Source: Xanthoparmelia taractica (lineage: Eukaryota; Ascomycota; Lecanoromycetes; Lecanorales; Parmeliaceae). From it: 64,000 nt of DNA. Within the stretch, counting starts at the first letter, position 1, and the number at the start of each line of letters is the position of its first letter. The notes under the pieces were generated by a model that saw only the letters and a program-made list of their open reading frames with translations, ran no database searches and was not told the origin of the DNA. Positions 33,759 to 45,730 of this stretch are shown piece after piece. Where the stretch lies: positions 158,959 to 222,958 of the forward strand of contig JANQBS010000048.1 of NCBI GenBank assembly GCA_033085395.1. Direction: 5' to 3'. A program made the translations under genes and the position numbers.

Positions 33759-34907
33759 TGCAGAAAGTTTGAAGCGAGCGGTGCGAGAAGAAGATGGGCA
33801 GTAAGTCACATTCAAAGCAGCCATCTGCATTTAAGGCTGCATGGCCCGGAGAATACTTGCAGCATGAAACAAATGCGCTTGTGCTGATGATAGCATGAAA
33901 CCGATTTCGGGATGCTGGCAGAAGCGCAAAGATTCAAGTGGTTACTGCAAGGCTGTGACCAGGCCACAACTTCCACAAGTGCTTGCAACGCGTTGCGGTA
34001 ACAGACACGGTAGATAAATATTCCCGACCAGCGCGAGAGATTTGTAAAGTGCCTTCTTCCGTTCTAACAAGCTATTAAAGACGTAGGCGATCCTCTCCAC
34101 CGAGGAGACGCGTGAATAAGGGCAGGATGAGCCGGATATGGTGGCTGGAGCACATTTGAAGTAGAAAATGAGATGGTAGATGATGGTATCGGTGTCGTCC
34201 CCTTCTCTGACCAAATGTCCGTATGGAACCAAGGCTTACAGGTCTTTTTGAATCTTCACATCGAACAAAAATGCGTGAAACGTAACATGAGATATGAGTA
34301 TATCAAAGGCCCCACGCCCACCTAGCCCTAATTCAGCCCTGATCTAAACCGAAAATGACTTGGTAGCGCTAAGGGTGAGTCCTTCTAGGGTTAGGGCTTG
34401 AAGAGCTAAAGGAATCTGTTGAATAACAAGCCAATGGGCCGTCTAGATGAATGCTCTAAGGAGTAAGAAATACAGGAGGCGAAATCTATGTAACAACGTG
34501 TTCTTGCCAAGCCACTAGGATATAGGGCTGATTGCCACTATTCTCAACAGAATCTCCGTACCAATGGAAGTCCTAAGCGACTTACGCCGTCCGCAAAACT
34601 TGTCATCTTAGATAATGTAGCTTTTGAGTGTGATATATGACATGGAGAGTTCTTAGTTGCGATACTCCATGTTAACTACGCTTTTTGAAAAGAAATGTTG
34701 AACTTCTATACTACCGCTATTTTTAGTATCAGCACTGCCTGCGCCAGCTGCAATGTGTTGCACAAACCGGTGCACCGCGAATAACTCATTCTCGTTCCTA
34801 AGCAATATACCCTGTATCTCGTGCTTCCGCAGCAAGGCATTAATTCCAGACTCATTATTGTGTCTTCTCTTTCAATTATCCATACTACTCTATCCGAAAC
34901 TCGGAAG
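33759..34907. other. Intergenic with a telomere-like/repeat fragment
   Basis: No gene supported. At 34318-34410 there are TAGCCCTAATTCAGCCC and AGGGTTAGGGC strings. A related segment occurs in inverse orientation at 44900-44980. Confidence 0.45.
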
Positions 34908-36225
34908 ATGCCGAATTCTACTTCAACCATCCACGGCTGGGTGGATCAGCCCAAAAACCGCGGGACTTTCGACATCATCTCGAGTTGCTTCTTCACGATA
35001 TTTCTGTGCACATGGACGAGCCTTCATCTTAATGTTCCTGCGTCCAAAGAGGGTCCATAGACACCCGTCCTGAGGAAATTCCGCTGGATGACGCTAACCA
35101 TAGTTGGACCCGAGTTTGTCGTCTTTAGCCGGAGGGCAACGGTCCAACGCAAAACGTGCACTTGGCACCATGAGAAAGATGGGGTACTCCGAATGGACTC
35201 TACGTCACAGCTACTATGCCAATATGGGCGGGTTTGTCTTGCAAGCACGTGACAGCACACCATTTCCCATCCACGGTCTACATCTCATCTACCTATTAGA
35301 GAAGCGTTATTTGAATCTCCCGGAAATCACTTCAGAAGAGATCTCGGATAAGAGCAAGGCCAATCTTCTTGCTAAAGCTTTGGTCTGTCTGCAAACCGGC
35401 TGGTTCGTGGTGCAGTGCTTCGGTCGTCTGGGCCAAGGCCTCCCACTGACAACATTAGAACTCGTAACAATCAGTTACGTATGGTGCACATGGGCTATCT
35501 ATGCACAGTGGCTCAAGAAGCCTCTTGACGTCACAGCGCCGACCGTGCTTAGAAGCCAAGCGAGTACCGCAGAAATTCTGCGCAACGCTGGTCCTGCAGC
35601 TTCGAAGCCATACCGTCAAACTCCCCTCGACTTTGTCTGGGACGGCCACGTTTCGTGGACTCTGGATGTACAGCCGTTCCTTCACTTTCGTGTTGATCCT
35701 CGGGAGAGACCCATGCCACGGATACTGAACGATAGCCTTCCATGGTTTGACAGTGCCGTTGACTCTGTAGTGTGTATTTTGGTGATTCTGTTCTACGGTG
35801 CCATTCACATGTTCGGCTGGAACCTGCATTTCCCGACTAGAACGGAGAGGACCCTGTGGCGTCTAGCTGCGCTCGTACTGTTATGCAGCACTGCGGTATT
35901 CTGCATCTGGGAAGTGGTGTGGGGCATTATTCGTGCAGCGTATCTCCTACACATTAATAAAAAACAGATAAGATTTAGCTCTGTCTACTATACCTGGGCG
36001 AATAAAATTGAGAAAATTAGTGGAGCGGACGGATTACCTATACATAACAAGGACTTCGACAATAACAACGTTACGGTTTGGCACATGATTTTCCTGGGCC
36101 CCCTAGTAATGCTCTACCTGTTGTCTCGGCTATACATATTTGGGGAAGCTCTTTCTTCGCTCCGAGCTCTTCCCAGTGGTTCCTTCCAAAACGTACATTG
36201 GACAAGCTTCATTCCGCACTTCTAG
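34908..36225 (+). pseudogene. Fungal integral membrane protein, inactivated by a stop and a frameshift
   Basis: Member of a common multi-pass membrane family of Pezizomycotina. The 5' part reads MPNSTSTIHGWVDQPKNRGT then FLCTWTSLHLNVP. An in-frame TAG at 35058-35060 follows, and the same frame resumes with TPVLRKFRWMTLTIVGPEFV. Near 35125-35131 a frame change is needed to reach GGQRSNAKRALGTMRKMGYS, after which 370 codons remain open (MGGFVLQARDSTPFPIHGLH, KALVCLQTGWFVVQCFGRLG, GLPLTTLELVTISYVWCTWA and four further hydrophobic segments) to a normal stop at 36225. CAG-to-TAG is a RIP-type C-to-T change. Reading GTTGGA..TTTAG as an intron would remove the conserved GPEFVVFS, so it is unlikely. 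Confidence 0.75.
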
Positions 36226-37069
36226 GGACCAACGACTGCATCCGACAAGCGAATCATGCTTCATGGCTATATCGCCTTTTCATATCTCCTTCCTCACCGC
36301 GATGATGAACCTATAAGCGGCCATAATCTGATTGTAATGGGTACGCGCCGTTGGAAGGTGATTGTGGCTATAGAAAGCCCTAAGTAAAAAGCGGACATCG
36401 AGATCAGATTAGCCTAGGGATCCCGTACACGCAGACCGGCTATCAATTTGGGATCGACCTGTCCTTTCGGGCGGGCTGGATTCTCATCGAAACCAAATTT
36501 ACAGAAAAGGTTTGGGTACCTGTGGATGAAGTGGCCGCGGCACAATTGCTCTAGTATTCGAATCTCCAGCAGAGCGAGATGTGTGGAGGGAAGAGAGAAA
36601 TGTGTCTTTGATGTTCATATCCTAAAGTCAACAGCGCAGACTCGAAAGGTCTCGGCCGTTCTCGAGGCATAAAATTGTTAGGCTTCAGGAGCAAGATCGA
36701 TTTAGACCTCACATATCGCCCATTTCGCGTGCTTCTTAGTAAGTTGGACGTTGTCCAATTTATTATGTCCACAAATCCATCACCAAGAAAGAAAGAACGA
36801 AAGAGATCATGATCGTTACGGATTCTGCTTAATCTCCGATACACAATTCTCAGGGATCACTGAGAGGTCCCACCTCTTGGCTCGGCCGCTGTCTTGCAGA
36901 CATTGGAAAACTTAAAACTACTCAATGCCCAACGGATAACGTCAACCCAACAATCCAAATCCCTTCCACCACCTATTCTCCCCAACTCAGGTTGGAACCA
37001 CTTTTATAGTAAACGGAGTACCATCCCCCACCACCCTAATGTCCACAAACTCATCAATCTGCTTCCAAT
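36226..37069. other. Intergenic, nothing recognised
   Basis: About 840 bp between converging remnants. Only short frames without motifs. Confidence 0.4.
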
Positions 37070-37675
37070 TCAAGCATTGGACGGTTCATCATTTAACCCG
37101 ACTAGAGGCCCCCACTGATAGCTCAATACCTCATCAGCAATTGCACAATTGACCACGACGTATCCGTCCCAATACAATTTGTCCGGGTGTTCGAGCTCCA
37201 AACGCCGTGTAGTCGGATACTCAGTCGAGACGCACGCATATAGCAGGCCGAACGCACTATTACACTGCAGCGTGTTGAGCGTGAATCCTCAACCTCCCTT
37301 GGAGGTCTCGTTCGCGAATCGGATAACGCTAGCCCCGCTCGTCGTAATAGCTAGGTCAGGCCCGAAAATACGCAGAAAGTACGAGCAGTCAAACGCGCTC
37401 TAGCCTATCTCTGCTGCGACGAGGCAGACGATTAATAGCATTAAGATTGGTGCTACTGTCGATGATTTGATTGATGAAGATGATGTATGGTGGGCGGAGC
37501 TGGTTGATACAGTGGGTTTCTTAGTGGTACTGGTGCCGGTGCTGGTGCCGGTGTGGCGGATTGAGCTGGTTGATATTGTGGGGTTTCTGGCGGTGTTTGT
37601 GGGGGGATGCGATGAGCTGGTTGAGAGCAGTGCGGTTGCTAGCCCGATGAAAAGCAGACTCGAAAGCCAATACAC
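37070..37675 (-). pseudogene. Secreted Ser/Thr-rich protein remnant with two in-frame stops
   Basis: One continuous frame with two internal stops, TAG at 37400-37402 and TGA at 37289-37291. It begins with a signal-peptide-like YWLSSLLFIGLATALLSTSS, then a Ser/Thr-rich linker and a hydrophobic VAPILMLLIVCLVAAEIG. After the TAG comes SAFDCSYFLRIFGPDLAITT and FANETSKGG. After the TGA comes GFTLNTLQCNSAFGLLYACV and LYWDGYVVVNCAIADEVL, ending at 37070. The expected start codon is GTG, with no ATG upstream in frame, although a CGTATAAAAG promoter element lies ~85 bp upstream at about 37767 (minus). CAG-to-TAG and CGA-to-TGA both fit C-to-T mutation. Alternatively the first segment alone could be a short GPI-anchored protein, but it lacks an ATG. 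Confidence 0.6.
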
Positions 37676-39150
37676 CTGTACGCGCGTCTTGATGAATCAA
37701 CTCAAGATGATACGCTGAGAGGAAAAAAGAGGCGACGAAACTCGGGTCTGAGACACCTTCGCTCTTTTATACGTAGGATCATTTCGTCATGATTGTGGCC
37801 CACATTCCTCGCTTCTAAATGTGGACGGAATGAGACTACGAGAGGAATGGGAGCCACAGCAGCATTGTGCATTCTACTTAGATGATAATATATTCCATGC
37901 CAAGGTCCTTAGCACCTTCGAGAAACCAATTCAAGACTAGTAAATAACCTTGGAACATTAGGTTGTTCGATTATAGCTTTTATCGCTATAGATCTATATA
38001 GTCTGGAGTATTCCCGTTGAGGATACGCCCGTAGACCCTAGAAGTACTACGATCACAATGCCGCACCATGCTAAGCACCACAATAGCTTAGCCTACCTTG
38101 TTCTTCGTATAAACCTCAAAGGTTGCCATGTCCACTTAGTCTATATCCTTCCCTTTAACAGTAGCGCCCATGACAAGTCTCATGGATGCCTAATACCATG
38201 GATGCGTAAATGAATGGAGTTAGAGTTGCGAAACTAGCCTATTGCAGACTGATGGATGTCTTCTGTACTCCTTAGAACGGGCGTTGATAACGCACTTCGG
38301 AGTTTTCCGAGGCATTTTCTGCAAGCTATATTGGAAAAAGATCCTTCCGCGTGCACGTGGGTGAACGGAAGATCCCGTACCTCTCTTTTTTTTCCGTGTA
38401 GATTATAAACCCCGAAAGTTGCTGGGGTCAGATTATCCTTATGTGGCGGGACTTGGTAAGCACTACGAGGCACCGAGCACCTGTGCTCGAGGCAGCAATG
38501 GTGACGGTTCGAGTCATAGGGGGGGGCCTTGTATATTGGAGGTATTGAAAGGATGCGAAGGACTACAGTGCGCCACAGCGTACACGAATAACGGCTTACG
38601 TTTTGACGGCTTTCTGTGGGCAAAGTATTGCGTAAGGGGCTTTCGCGAGTGCGAAATCTGAAAGGGTCGTTTATCAAGCGGAATCGAGATGAAAGGGTGA
38701 GCCCACAATGATGGCCTTTTAAGAGCAGGATATTATTATAAAATGCATAGATAAGCAGAGCTTGGCGGCGTAGGGCGATGCAATGCCGACGGTTCGCCTC
38801 CTTGCTTTGTCAAGATTCTGCACTCGATCATGGACCTTGCAGTTTCAAAGTCCGCGATGGAGTGAGATATATTAAGGCTAAAGCCTAGAAACCTGCAAAG
38901 GCCCTTCGGGGTGCCCATCATGATAAATCTATTCGCTTTTATCCGGAACATTCCAACCGAATCACAGTCAGACGGCTTTCCACGTTGTACATGGATTTGA
39001 AATTTACTGCAGTGGGATGGCTCAAAGGGGTCGGTTGCGTTAGCCGCCTTACAGGGGGCCGCGGGTTAGCGGCTTTTCTGTCAGCCATGGACCGCAACCC
39101 GTACTTGCGAATCCAGGAGCGCAAGTGACGAGGTTGAGTCAAGTGTAAGG
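37676..39150. other. Intergenic, nothing firmly recognised
   Basis: About 1.5 kb. Open frames of 60-147 codons show no motif. A tRNA-like fold at 38437-38521 was examined and not called (see rejected). Confidence 0.4.
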
Positions 39151-39774
39151 TCAGAAGGCAGGACGCCTCAAGACAGACCTTGCGCGAGTAATATTACGAG
39201 GGATTGGCCATAGCCTGAATGTCAAAGAGCTGATGGAGACCAAAGATGAAGCGCTGTACCAGAAGGTCAGACTTCTTCGTCTGAAAAGGCGCGGGTGGCG
39301 TGCTGCTGCTACCAGTAAGAGAGCCTCAAGTCGGTGCAGGATTTCAAAACTCCAAGCAGCTTGGAGCTCAGACTCAGGGTTTCTCCAAAGGAGTGCTTGG
39401 ACTGGAAGTCGTTGACGAACCTGGCGATCCAGCGAAACCTTGCAGGAAGGCGGAAATAATGTCCGATTGGACAATTTGAGCCACGGCGACAGGGGCGTAG
39501 AAGATGGCGAAGAGGAAGACGCTGGTGAGGATTGAGACCATGCGGCTGTAGAGCTCACTGAGCGGCCTTGAAGCGGGATTCAAGGTCAGCGACCGAATCA
39601 TAAGATCAACAGAGATGCAATACCCCTGTCCCAAATCATTGGACCAAGACCAATGCATAGGACGGTACCAGAGACCATGGTCTCGAGGCAGACTTGGAAT
39701 AGGAAGGCAGTCACCGCAACGGCCACGCTGAAAACAGACGATGCAACAGTGAGGGCGAAGGTTAGATTAGCCAT
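39151..39774 (-). pseudogene. Degraded membrane-protein-like remnant
   Basis: Two overlapping hydrophobic frames: from the ATG at 39774, MANLTFALTVASSVFSVAVA then LCIGLGPMIWDRGIASLLIL, stop at 39598; then, in another frame, MVSILTSVFLFAIFYAPVAV and AQIVQSDIISAFLQGFAG. They look like pieces of one multi-pass protein broken by frame changes. I recognise no family. Low confidence. Confidence 0.3.
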
Positions 39775-41508
39775 GGTGATGGTCCATCTCCGCGTGCGAG
39801 TGAGAATGGTCGGCTTCTTTCAGTCGTTGGTTCCATCCCAATCAACGCGATTCTGGCTTTTGTCTCGCAAAGCGATGGTGGTCAGCCCTTGCCTGAAACT
39901 CGTGTAAGCTAGGCGTCGCGGGCTGTCCTGATGGCCCACGCTAACGTCGGAAGGCTAGGCATCCACCTCGACGTTGTTCATGGTAGGAGAAAAGCATTCT
40001 TATGAGGGAGGGCTAGCATTTTCCACAAACAGCATTTGTAGCTAAGAGAAGAAGCAGATGTAGTAAATACAGGAAGGAGCGCGGCCGCGTGGTGGTCGTC
40101 TGACACACTACCCCTGCGTAAGAAGTGCAATGTAACACGTGGTAAATGACGGGGACTATCTACACGAGAGCTCGGAGTTTCAGAAACGGCGATCGCGCGA
40201 AATGGAGGGTAGACAGGATATCTGTTTGATTGGTTGCAGCTTGAGGGGTCGTACGTCGTACAACTGGGGGTTCATAAACGCAGCTGCAGGGATTAGCAGC
40301 TGGGCTGCTTTCTCCGTAGTTGATTTGATACTAGGCATGTACGTTTGAGCCACATCAAAGCCACGTTATGCATAGCCCTTCTCGTGCTGCTGCCAGCCTG
40401 GCATAGCGGACATGTAAGATGGAAATCACAGGTTTATTAGTCGATCGCCTCATGTTGCTGTATTATTGCCCAGATACTGTGAACGGCCGACTGCCAGTAT
40501 ACAACATACTTGGCAAATAATTCTCGTTGAGATGATGCCTCTTCCCCACCCAAACATGCAGCTTTGCGCAGCACACATTGTTGAGGTTATGGTTGGATCT
40601 CGATCGGTCAGCTACCTTATAAAATGAGTGAACGCCACATATGCGGGCTCGGGGCTTTTGTGACTCTAAATCTCTGATACGCGAATGATGGTATTATTTA
40701 GAGATACACTTGAGCTCTCGGGTATGTGCTGGCAAGTCAATCCTGGAAAAAGGTACATTTCGTCAAGTCTGCAAATTCTGGCCTCAAATCCTTGAAGGCG
40801 TGCATGATTCTCCATCTTTATGGCTTTGGAAAGTTCAACTTAGCAGGCTTAGCAGAAATGAAATGGTAAAATCGATAACGCTTGTTTTTAGGATCGAGAA
40901 CGCCGTTAGCTCGTACGATCCTCTTCGGAGGTTATCAATACGAAGTAAAACAATAAGCACATATCTAATAGCAGTACTACTCTGTTACCGTACCAAATCT
41001 TGTAGGAGGTACTATCTTCAGACCGTTTTCTCAAGAACCATCACAATAAGCCACTCAGCGCTAAGGTTTCTTCACAAGGCATGAAATTCGCTAGTCAACC
41101 TTTGGTAAACGTTGCGCTGTAGGTCTATGTGCTATTTACATTCTTTCTTCTTCTTTTGCTTCTTTATCGCAGCCCATGTAGTAGTTGAAATCCACGTTCA
41201 GAAATTGATATACAGTAGATAGTACAGAAAATGGCCGTAGAGTGAATGGTAATGGTACAAATGCCAAGGTGTAAGAAGCCAAAAACGCTGCCGCCAATCA
41301 AGAAGAGCGTTGATGGTACAAAAAATGCCAGGATGTAACAATCCAAAACGCTGCCGCCAACCCAAAACAAAACGAAAACAAAAACGCCTCTATCGCTGAT
41401 GCATTTGAAACGCTAGTATCAATCTTTTGCCCAAAAAACCCTCCCGATATATACATTGCTATTAGAACAGCTCAACGAATGAGCGACCCTCCAACCCGAC
41501 CAATCTCT
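39775..41508. other. Intergenic with a tandem duplication
   Basis: About 1.7 kb without a supported gene. A ~60-bp imperfect tandem duplication occurs at 41252-41363, within the presumed 3' region of the propeller gene. Confidence 0.45.
41252..41363 (+). repeat. Imperfect two-copy tandem repeat (~60 bp unit)
   Basis: ATGGTACAAATGCCAAGGTG followed by AAGCCAAAAACGCTGCCGCC recurs 60 bp later as ATGGTACAAAAAATGCCAGG and AATCCAAAACGCTGCCGCC. Confidence 0.8.
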
Positions 41509-42483
41509 CTAGGATGCGTTGGTGACGGCGGTGAGCTGTCCCTTTGCCGCATCCACCACATACAAAGTCCCACTCTGAGGCCCTCGGCCGAATCTAGCCG
41601 ATGTTGGTTGATTGAATGAGGTACCCTCTCCAGTCATGTTCGTTTGTACTCCTCCCCTGGTCACCTCATATATTATGCCGGGCGCACCTTGTACGCCGGC
41701 ATGCGTGGTAATCCATGCGTTACCTGCCGGATCCATGTCGAAATCATCGTACAATTCTGACGGTTGTGCTCTTGTCGCGAGTACCTCCACCTCGCCAGCT
41801 GCGCTGCCGTCAGGGTTGATGCGGATACTACCGAAGATTCCTTGGGCTGAGTTGGTGAAGTACAAGGAATTTCCAACGGTGCGGAGGCCGTTGATTCCGA
41901 GAGAGTGTCCCACTGGCGCCGAAGCACTAGGGGCGAAGTTGGAGTTTTGGATGGCCATGCTGTAGGCGCCCGTGGCGACGTTCACCTTCCATACTGCACC
42001 AAGAATTGAATCGGCGACGAGGACGGTGCCCGAGAATCCATTCAGAGCCGCTAGGCCATTCAGACCCTGGGCTTCGGGGATCGCGGTAATAAGCTTCACT
42101 GTTGGTTGAGCTGTGTTCATGTTCACAGACCAAACAGAAAATGAGCCAAAGGTGGGCACCTCGTTGCTGGTGTCGTAAATGCCAGCGGCCACAGCGAAGA
42201 CGTCTGGGGCCGTCTCGGCTATACCAAGAATGCTATGGACACCAGAAATATCAGGTAGAGTTATTGGCGTTGAGGAAGATGTGCGAGGGTCGATATCATA
42301 GAGGTGTGACTGATTCGTAGCCGTCAAAAGGAGATGGCCATTTGAGCGAGGGGCGAGATTCTCTAAAGAAACGCCCGAGAACTCATGGATTGTCTGAATG
42401 TTCGGGGTCGATCTTGGGGACGACGTTGGGCGCGTCAGAACACTGAGGGGAGTGAGGAGCAGTAAAAGGGGTAGTGCCAGCAT
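41509..42483 (-). CDS. Secreted SMP-30/gluconolactonase-like six-bladed propeller
   Basis: A single-exon 324-residue protein from the ATG at 42483. That start gives a clean signal peptide (MLALPLLLLLTPLSVLTRPT); a longer in-frame start at 42561 would bury it. Propeller strands include VSLENLAPRSNGHLLLTATN, SHLYDIDPRTS, AVAAGIYDTS, FGSFSVWSVNM, ALNGFSGTVLVADSILGAVW, GINGLRTVGNSLYFTNSAQG, AWITTHAGVQGAPGIIYEVT and RFGRGPQSGTLYVVDAAKGQ. This group resembles SMP-30/LRE-like proteins, and some fungal secreted members are reported to act as hetero-Diels-Alderases in tropolone-type pathways. No biosynthetic genes are adjacent, so that role is speculative. Confidence 0.8.
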   Translation of the reverse strand: MLALPLLLLLTPLSVLTRPTSSPRSTPNIQTIHEFSGVSLENLAPRSNGHLLLTATNQSHLYDIDPRTSSSTPITLPDISGVHSILGIAETAPDVFAVAAGIYDTSNEVPTFGSFSVWSVNMNTAQPTVKLITAIPEAQGLNGLAALNGFSGTVLVADSILGAVWKVNVATGAYSMAIQNSNFAPSASAPVGHSLGINGLRTVGNSLYFTNSAQGIFGSIRINPDGSAAGEVEVLATRAQPSELYDDFDMDPAGNAWITTHAGVQGAPGIIYEVTRGGVQTNMTGEGTSFNQPTSARFGRGPQSGTLYVVDAAKGQLTAVTNAS

Positions 42484-45284
42484 CTTCGAAGTCGTTGGGA
42501 GAAAAACTTGGTTTATAATAAGGATAATGGTGAGTGATGGATCTGGTATTTCGTTGTTCAAAGTGAGAAAGGAAGATGGGGATTGATATCGTACTCTGAT
42601 GTTTGATGTGAGGAAGGATGCTTTGTTTGATTCTGTAGCAGGGCGAGCTTTCGATGCTTATATATATAAGGGCTGGTGAGATTTTGGCCTTCGTGGGAGA
42701 GGTGGTGGCGGAGGGAACGAGCTTGATTGCAAACTTCGACAGCCTTCCAAGCCGCTGACAACGCCAGCTTCGATACAGCTATTGTATCTCTGGTACTTCT
42801 CGAGCTCTCTAAGCTTTCCGTCCTCTACATCCATGACGAGATGTATACCGGTCATATTATGACTAAATGAAACTGTCATTTCGAGTCTGAAAACCGAGGC
42901 TCAGCCACGATGTGGTGATGACCTTTTTGATATAGTTTCAATCGAATAGGCGAGAGCCTCTAGAGAGTGAGAATCCGTCTCAGAAGTAGACACATTTTGA
43001 ACGATGTCAGCTTATGGAAATTCGGGAAGGATTCAACGCACGTGGATTCCACGCGGAAATAATTCAATCGGAGTAAAAGAATCTCGCAGCCCTGACCTAT
43101 GTGGCTCAGATGATCAAGAGTAAGAATAAGGGCGAAAGGAGACGGTAGCCTAGAATGATTCTGACAATACGAGAGCTCTAGATGTTCCCTCGGGTTTTTT
43201 AATTTGATGTGACGAGATGGTCTACATTTCAAACCAACCTCCGTTGTGCACACAAGTTGAAGATGTTACATCCCAGCCATGTAGAGCCTGGAAGAAAAGA
43301 TTTGGGTATGGGAATCGAAAGGTATTGGAAGGAGCCATGAGGTTTTTGTCAGCGAGTTCCCCATCGTCAACAAGTCAGTCTGAACGGCGAACTATTGATC
43401 GTCCTGCACCTCCTGCTCCTGCGTATACTCCTTACAAATTCAATGGTCCAGCCACATTCTCAATGTTGAAGAGACAGGAAGTTACAAATCACGGCCAAAG
43501 ACTTACAATGACAGCGAACTATGAGTCGGAACCGGGACCTTAGAGTGAGGCTATTCACAGAATGCAAATTCTCGTCCGCCGTCACAGTCACACAGATTAT
43601 AACCCTCACATTTAAAATAGTATATGACAACCTTGAAGAAGCTTAGTGTTTGTTTGGCTGACTCGCAAGGCTGCTTACCGAGGCTGAGATAAGATAAGAC
43701 TAACCAAGTGACTTAGTAAAGGAAGAGTACTCGTACCTTATGGTGGCAAGCGATAATTCCAAATGAATCGTATGGTAGTCAAGGCATCGTGAAAGAGCTA
43801 CTTAAACCTCGCGTATCACCGAGATTCAGCATGCAGTACCGTCAGATTTTGCTGTGGGCAGCATGCTGTCTGTTCAAAGGCATGCCAAACAACTACCGGC
43901 TACCAGCCCCTCCGGTCCAGTCATCATTTTGCTGACAACCACACATATGCTATACCGAATAATCCACCGTATATCATACGATTATGAGCCGGTCGCAGGG
44001 GCCAATCGCAATAAAAGACAAGCGCATTTGCCGCATGTATTGCATCACCCGGTGGATCATGCATGGGTGTCACCATCACATCATACCCATGGATCAGACG
44101 GAAAGCCATGGAAATAGGTACATGCCCCTGTCTACATCACGCCTAACGTTATCTCATGAGCAGATATTCACCAATGGGATTTACACATACTCGGTAGATA
44201 TCCTTCCATGTCCATGAATCAGCACTAATTCTATAGAGAAATTAGCATAATTTGTCATCGTCGCCAGCAACGTTCTCACACCAGTCAACGCCATCAGGGG
44301 CTATAAAAATCACGCCACTAACGAGCCCTATGAACGCCATGAGGCGCACACTACTGAATTCTTCTGCTGTTGGAATAATAATTTAAGCGCAACAAAACTC
44401 CACCCAAGTAGCCTTGCCCAGGGGGTATCATCGCCCGGACGAGAATGGCCAAACCACACCTCTTTATCATCGTCTGGGCAGTCACGACGAAGCTTGATGT
44501 TGAAACTACCCTCCCATGGCTGGCTGGAAGACACGGATGTGAGCATCTTCGGTACATCATGAGTCGCTAGCATCCAATCCAGAGTCTGTCACGACCACTT
44601 TCTGGCAAGTTGGGACACACCCGTAGTTGTGCTGAATAGCGACCATGTGATAAGTACACATACGGAAGGAGTATCTGAATCTGAACCTGGACTTGGATCT
44701 GGCTCTTCCCCGTTGCAGCTAAAGATAAGGAAATCGACGAGGCGTTGGCTTGGCAAGGTCAAGTGCTGCATCGGCCTAATTGTAGCCAGGTTCCGGCCCT
44801 GAATGGTATCTTTACGGACTCGAAGAGAACGCCGATATGGCTGGAGGGACACGAAAGTTGTGTAGAGGGTATTCCGGAAAAAAAGCTGATATATCACGAC
44901 GATCTAGCCCTAAACCTACCAACCCTAACTGTCTGATTTTCGGCTAGCTCAGGGCTCAACCAGGGCTACAACATAGGTGCCGGGCAAGGAGTTTTAGTCT
45001 CTATGATTCTTGATAGGATAAGGTAAGTATAAGTTACTATTCCACTGGGGTAGGATATACTAGAAAAATTTCTATTCCGTGAGATAGTCCCACAGATATG
45101 GTATCTCGTAGGATACTCCCAGTAAAATCTATATTTGTTGGCTAATAGTATGGAATCTAGGACCTCTTGTGACTATATTCACATCGTACTCGCCAATAAC
45201 ACGCCCAAACGATACGCTGCTAACAGGAAATCTCGGTCTTCGAAGAAATCTATATTTCGTCGCTCATCACGGCCTTGCTCTTAC
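42484..45284. other. Gene-poor stretch with possible coding remnants
   Basis: About 2.8 kb. On the minus strand between 44600 and 44220 two frames show protein-like strings (EGSFNIKLRRDCPDDDKEVW, then RLMAFIGLVSGVIFIAPDG), possibly split pieces of one decayed gene. At 44900-44980 a segment is homologous, inverted, to 34318-34400. No intact gene. Confidence 0.35.
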
Positions 45285-45620
45285 TTACTCTACCCATTTG
45301 AACCACACCGTAGTGATGATAGACATCAAGCCGACCATCCAGCTCGACATGCCGAATGCTCCAAACCCAGACTGTGGACCAGCCATCCCGAACGCTCGAT
45401 ACCAGACGATGGCAAAGACAAGAGTGCCGGACAGATACAAGAAGAGTATGAACATAAACAAGCGGCTCACATTGAGTCCTTCTTCAAAATACATACCCCA
45501 TCCCTCTGGAGGGTCTACATCGTTGGGGAGAAGCTTCTCACCGAGTTTCTTTGGCGTCCGCAGAAAAATATAGAAATTAATTATAATATTGTTACGATAG
45601 ATGTCTGGAAGCATTAACAA
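45285..45620 (-). pseudogene. C-terminal fragment of a fungal membrane protein, cut at the AT-block edge
   Basis: The frame reads LRTPKKLGEKLLPNDVDPPE, GWGMYFEEGLNVSRLFMFIL, FLYLSGTLVFAIVWYRAFGM and ends WMVGLMSIITTVWFKWVE at 45285. The (E)GWGxxFEEG string followed by two hydrophobic segments is a C-terminal signature seen in many large uncharacterised ascomycete proteins. Upstream of about 45600 the composition drops abruptly to AT-rich sequence and no further coding sequence is found. The N-terminal part therefore appears lost or mutated beyond recognition. Confidence 0.55.
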
Positions 45621-45730
45621 ATAACATTAATTTTATCTATAACATCACGTTTTCTGAGGTATATTTATCGTATATTCGTATACTTTTATTTTCTTTCTAC
45701 TCTTTCTTCTATTATTTAGAGCTTAGCTTA

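Noticed and set aside
38437..38521. tRNA-like fold: CCTTATG..CATAGGG ends, a TGGCGGGACTTGG A-box-like string and GGTTCGAGTC B-box-like string
   Set aside because: Acceptor and T arms pair, but the anticodon region folds as a 7-bp stem with a 2-base loop, leaving no seven-base anticodon loop. Probably chance or a relic.
41509..42483. Part of a tropolone-type biosynthetic cluster with a hetero-Diels-Alderase
   Set aside because: No polyketide synthase, oxygenase or other pathway gene within the window. The propeller alone is not enough.
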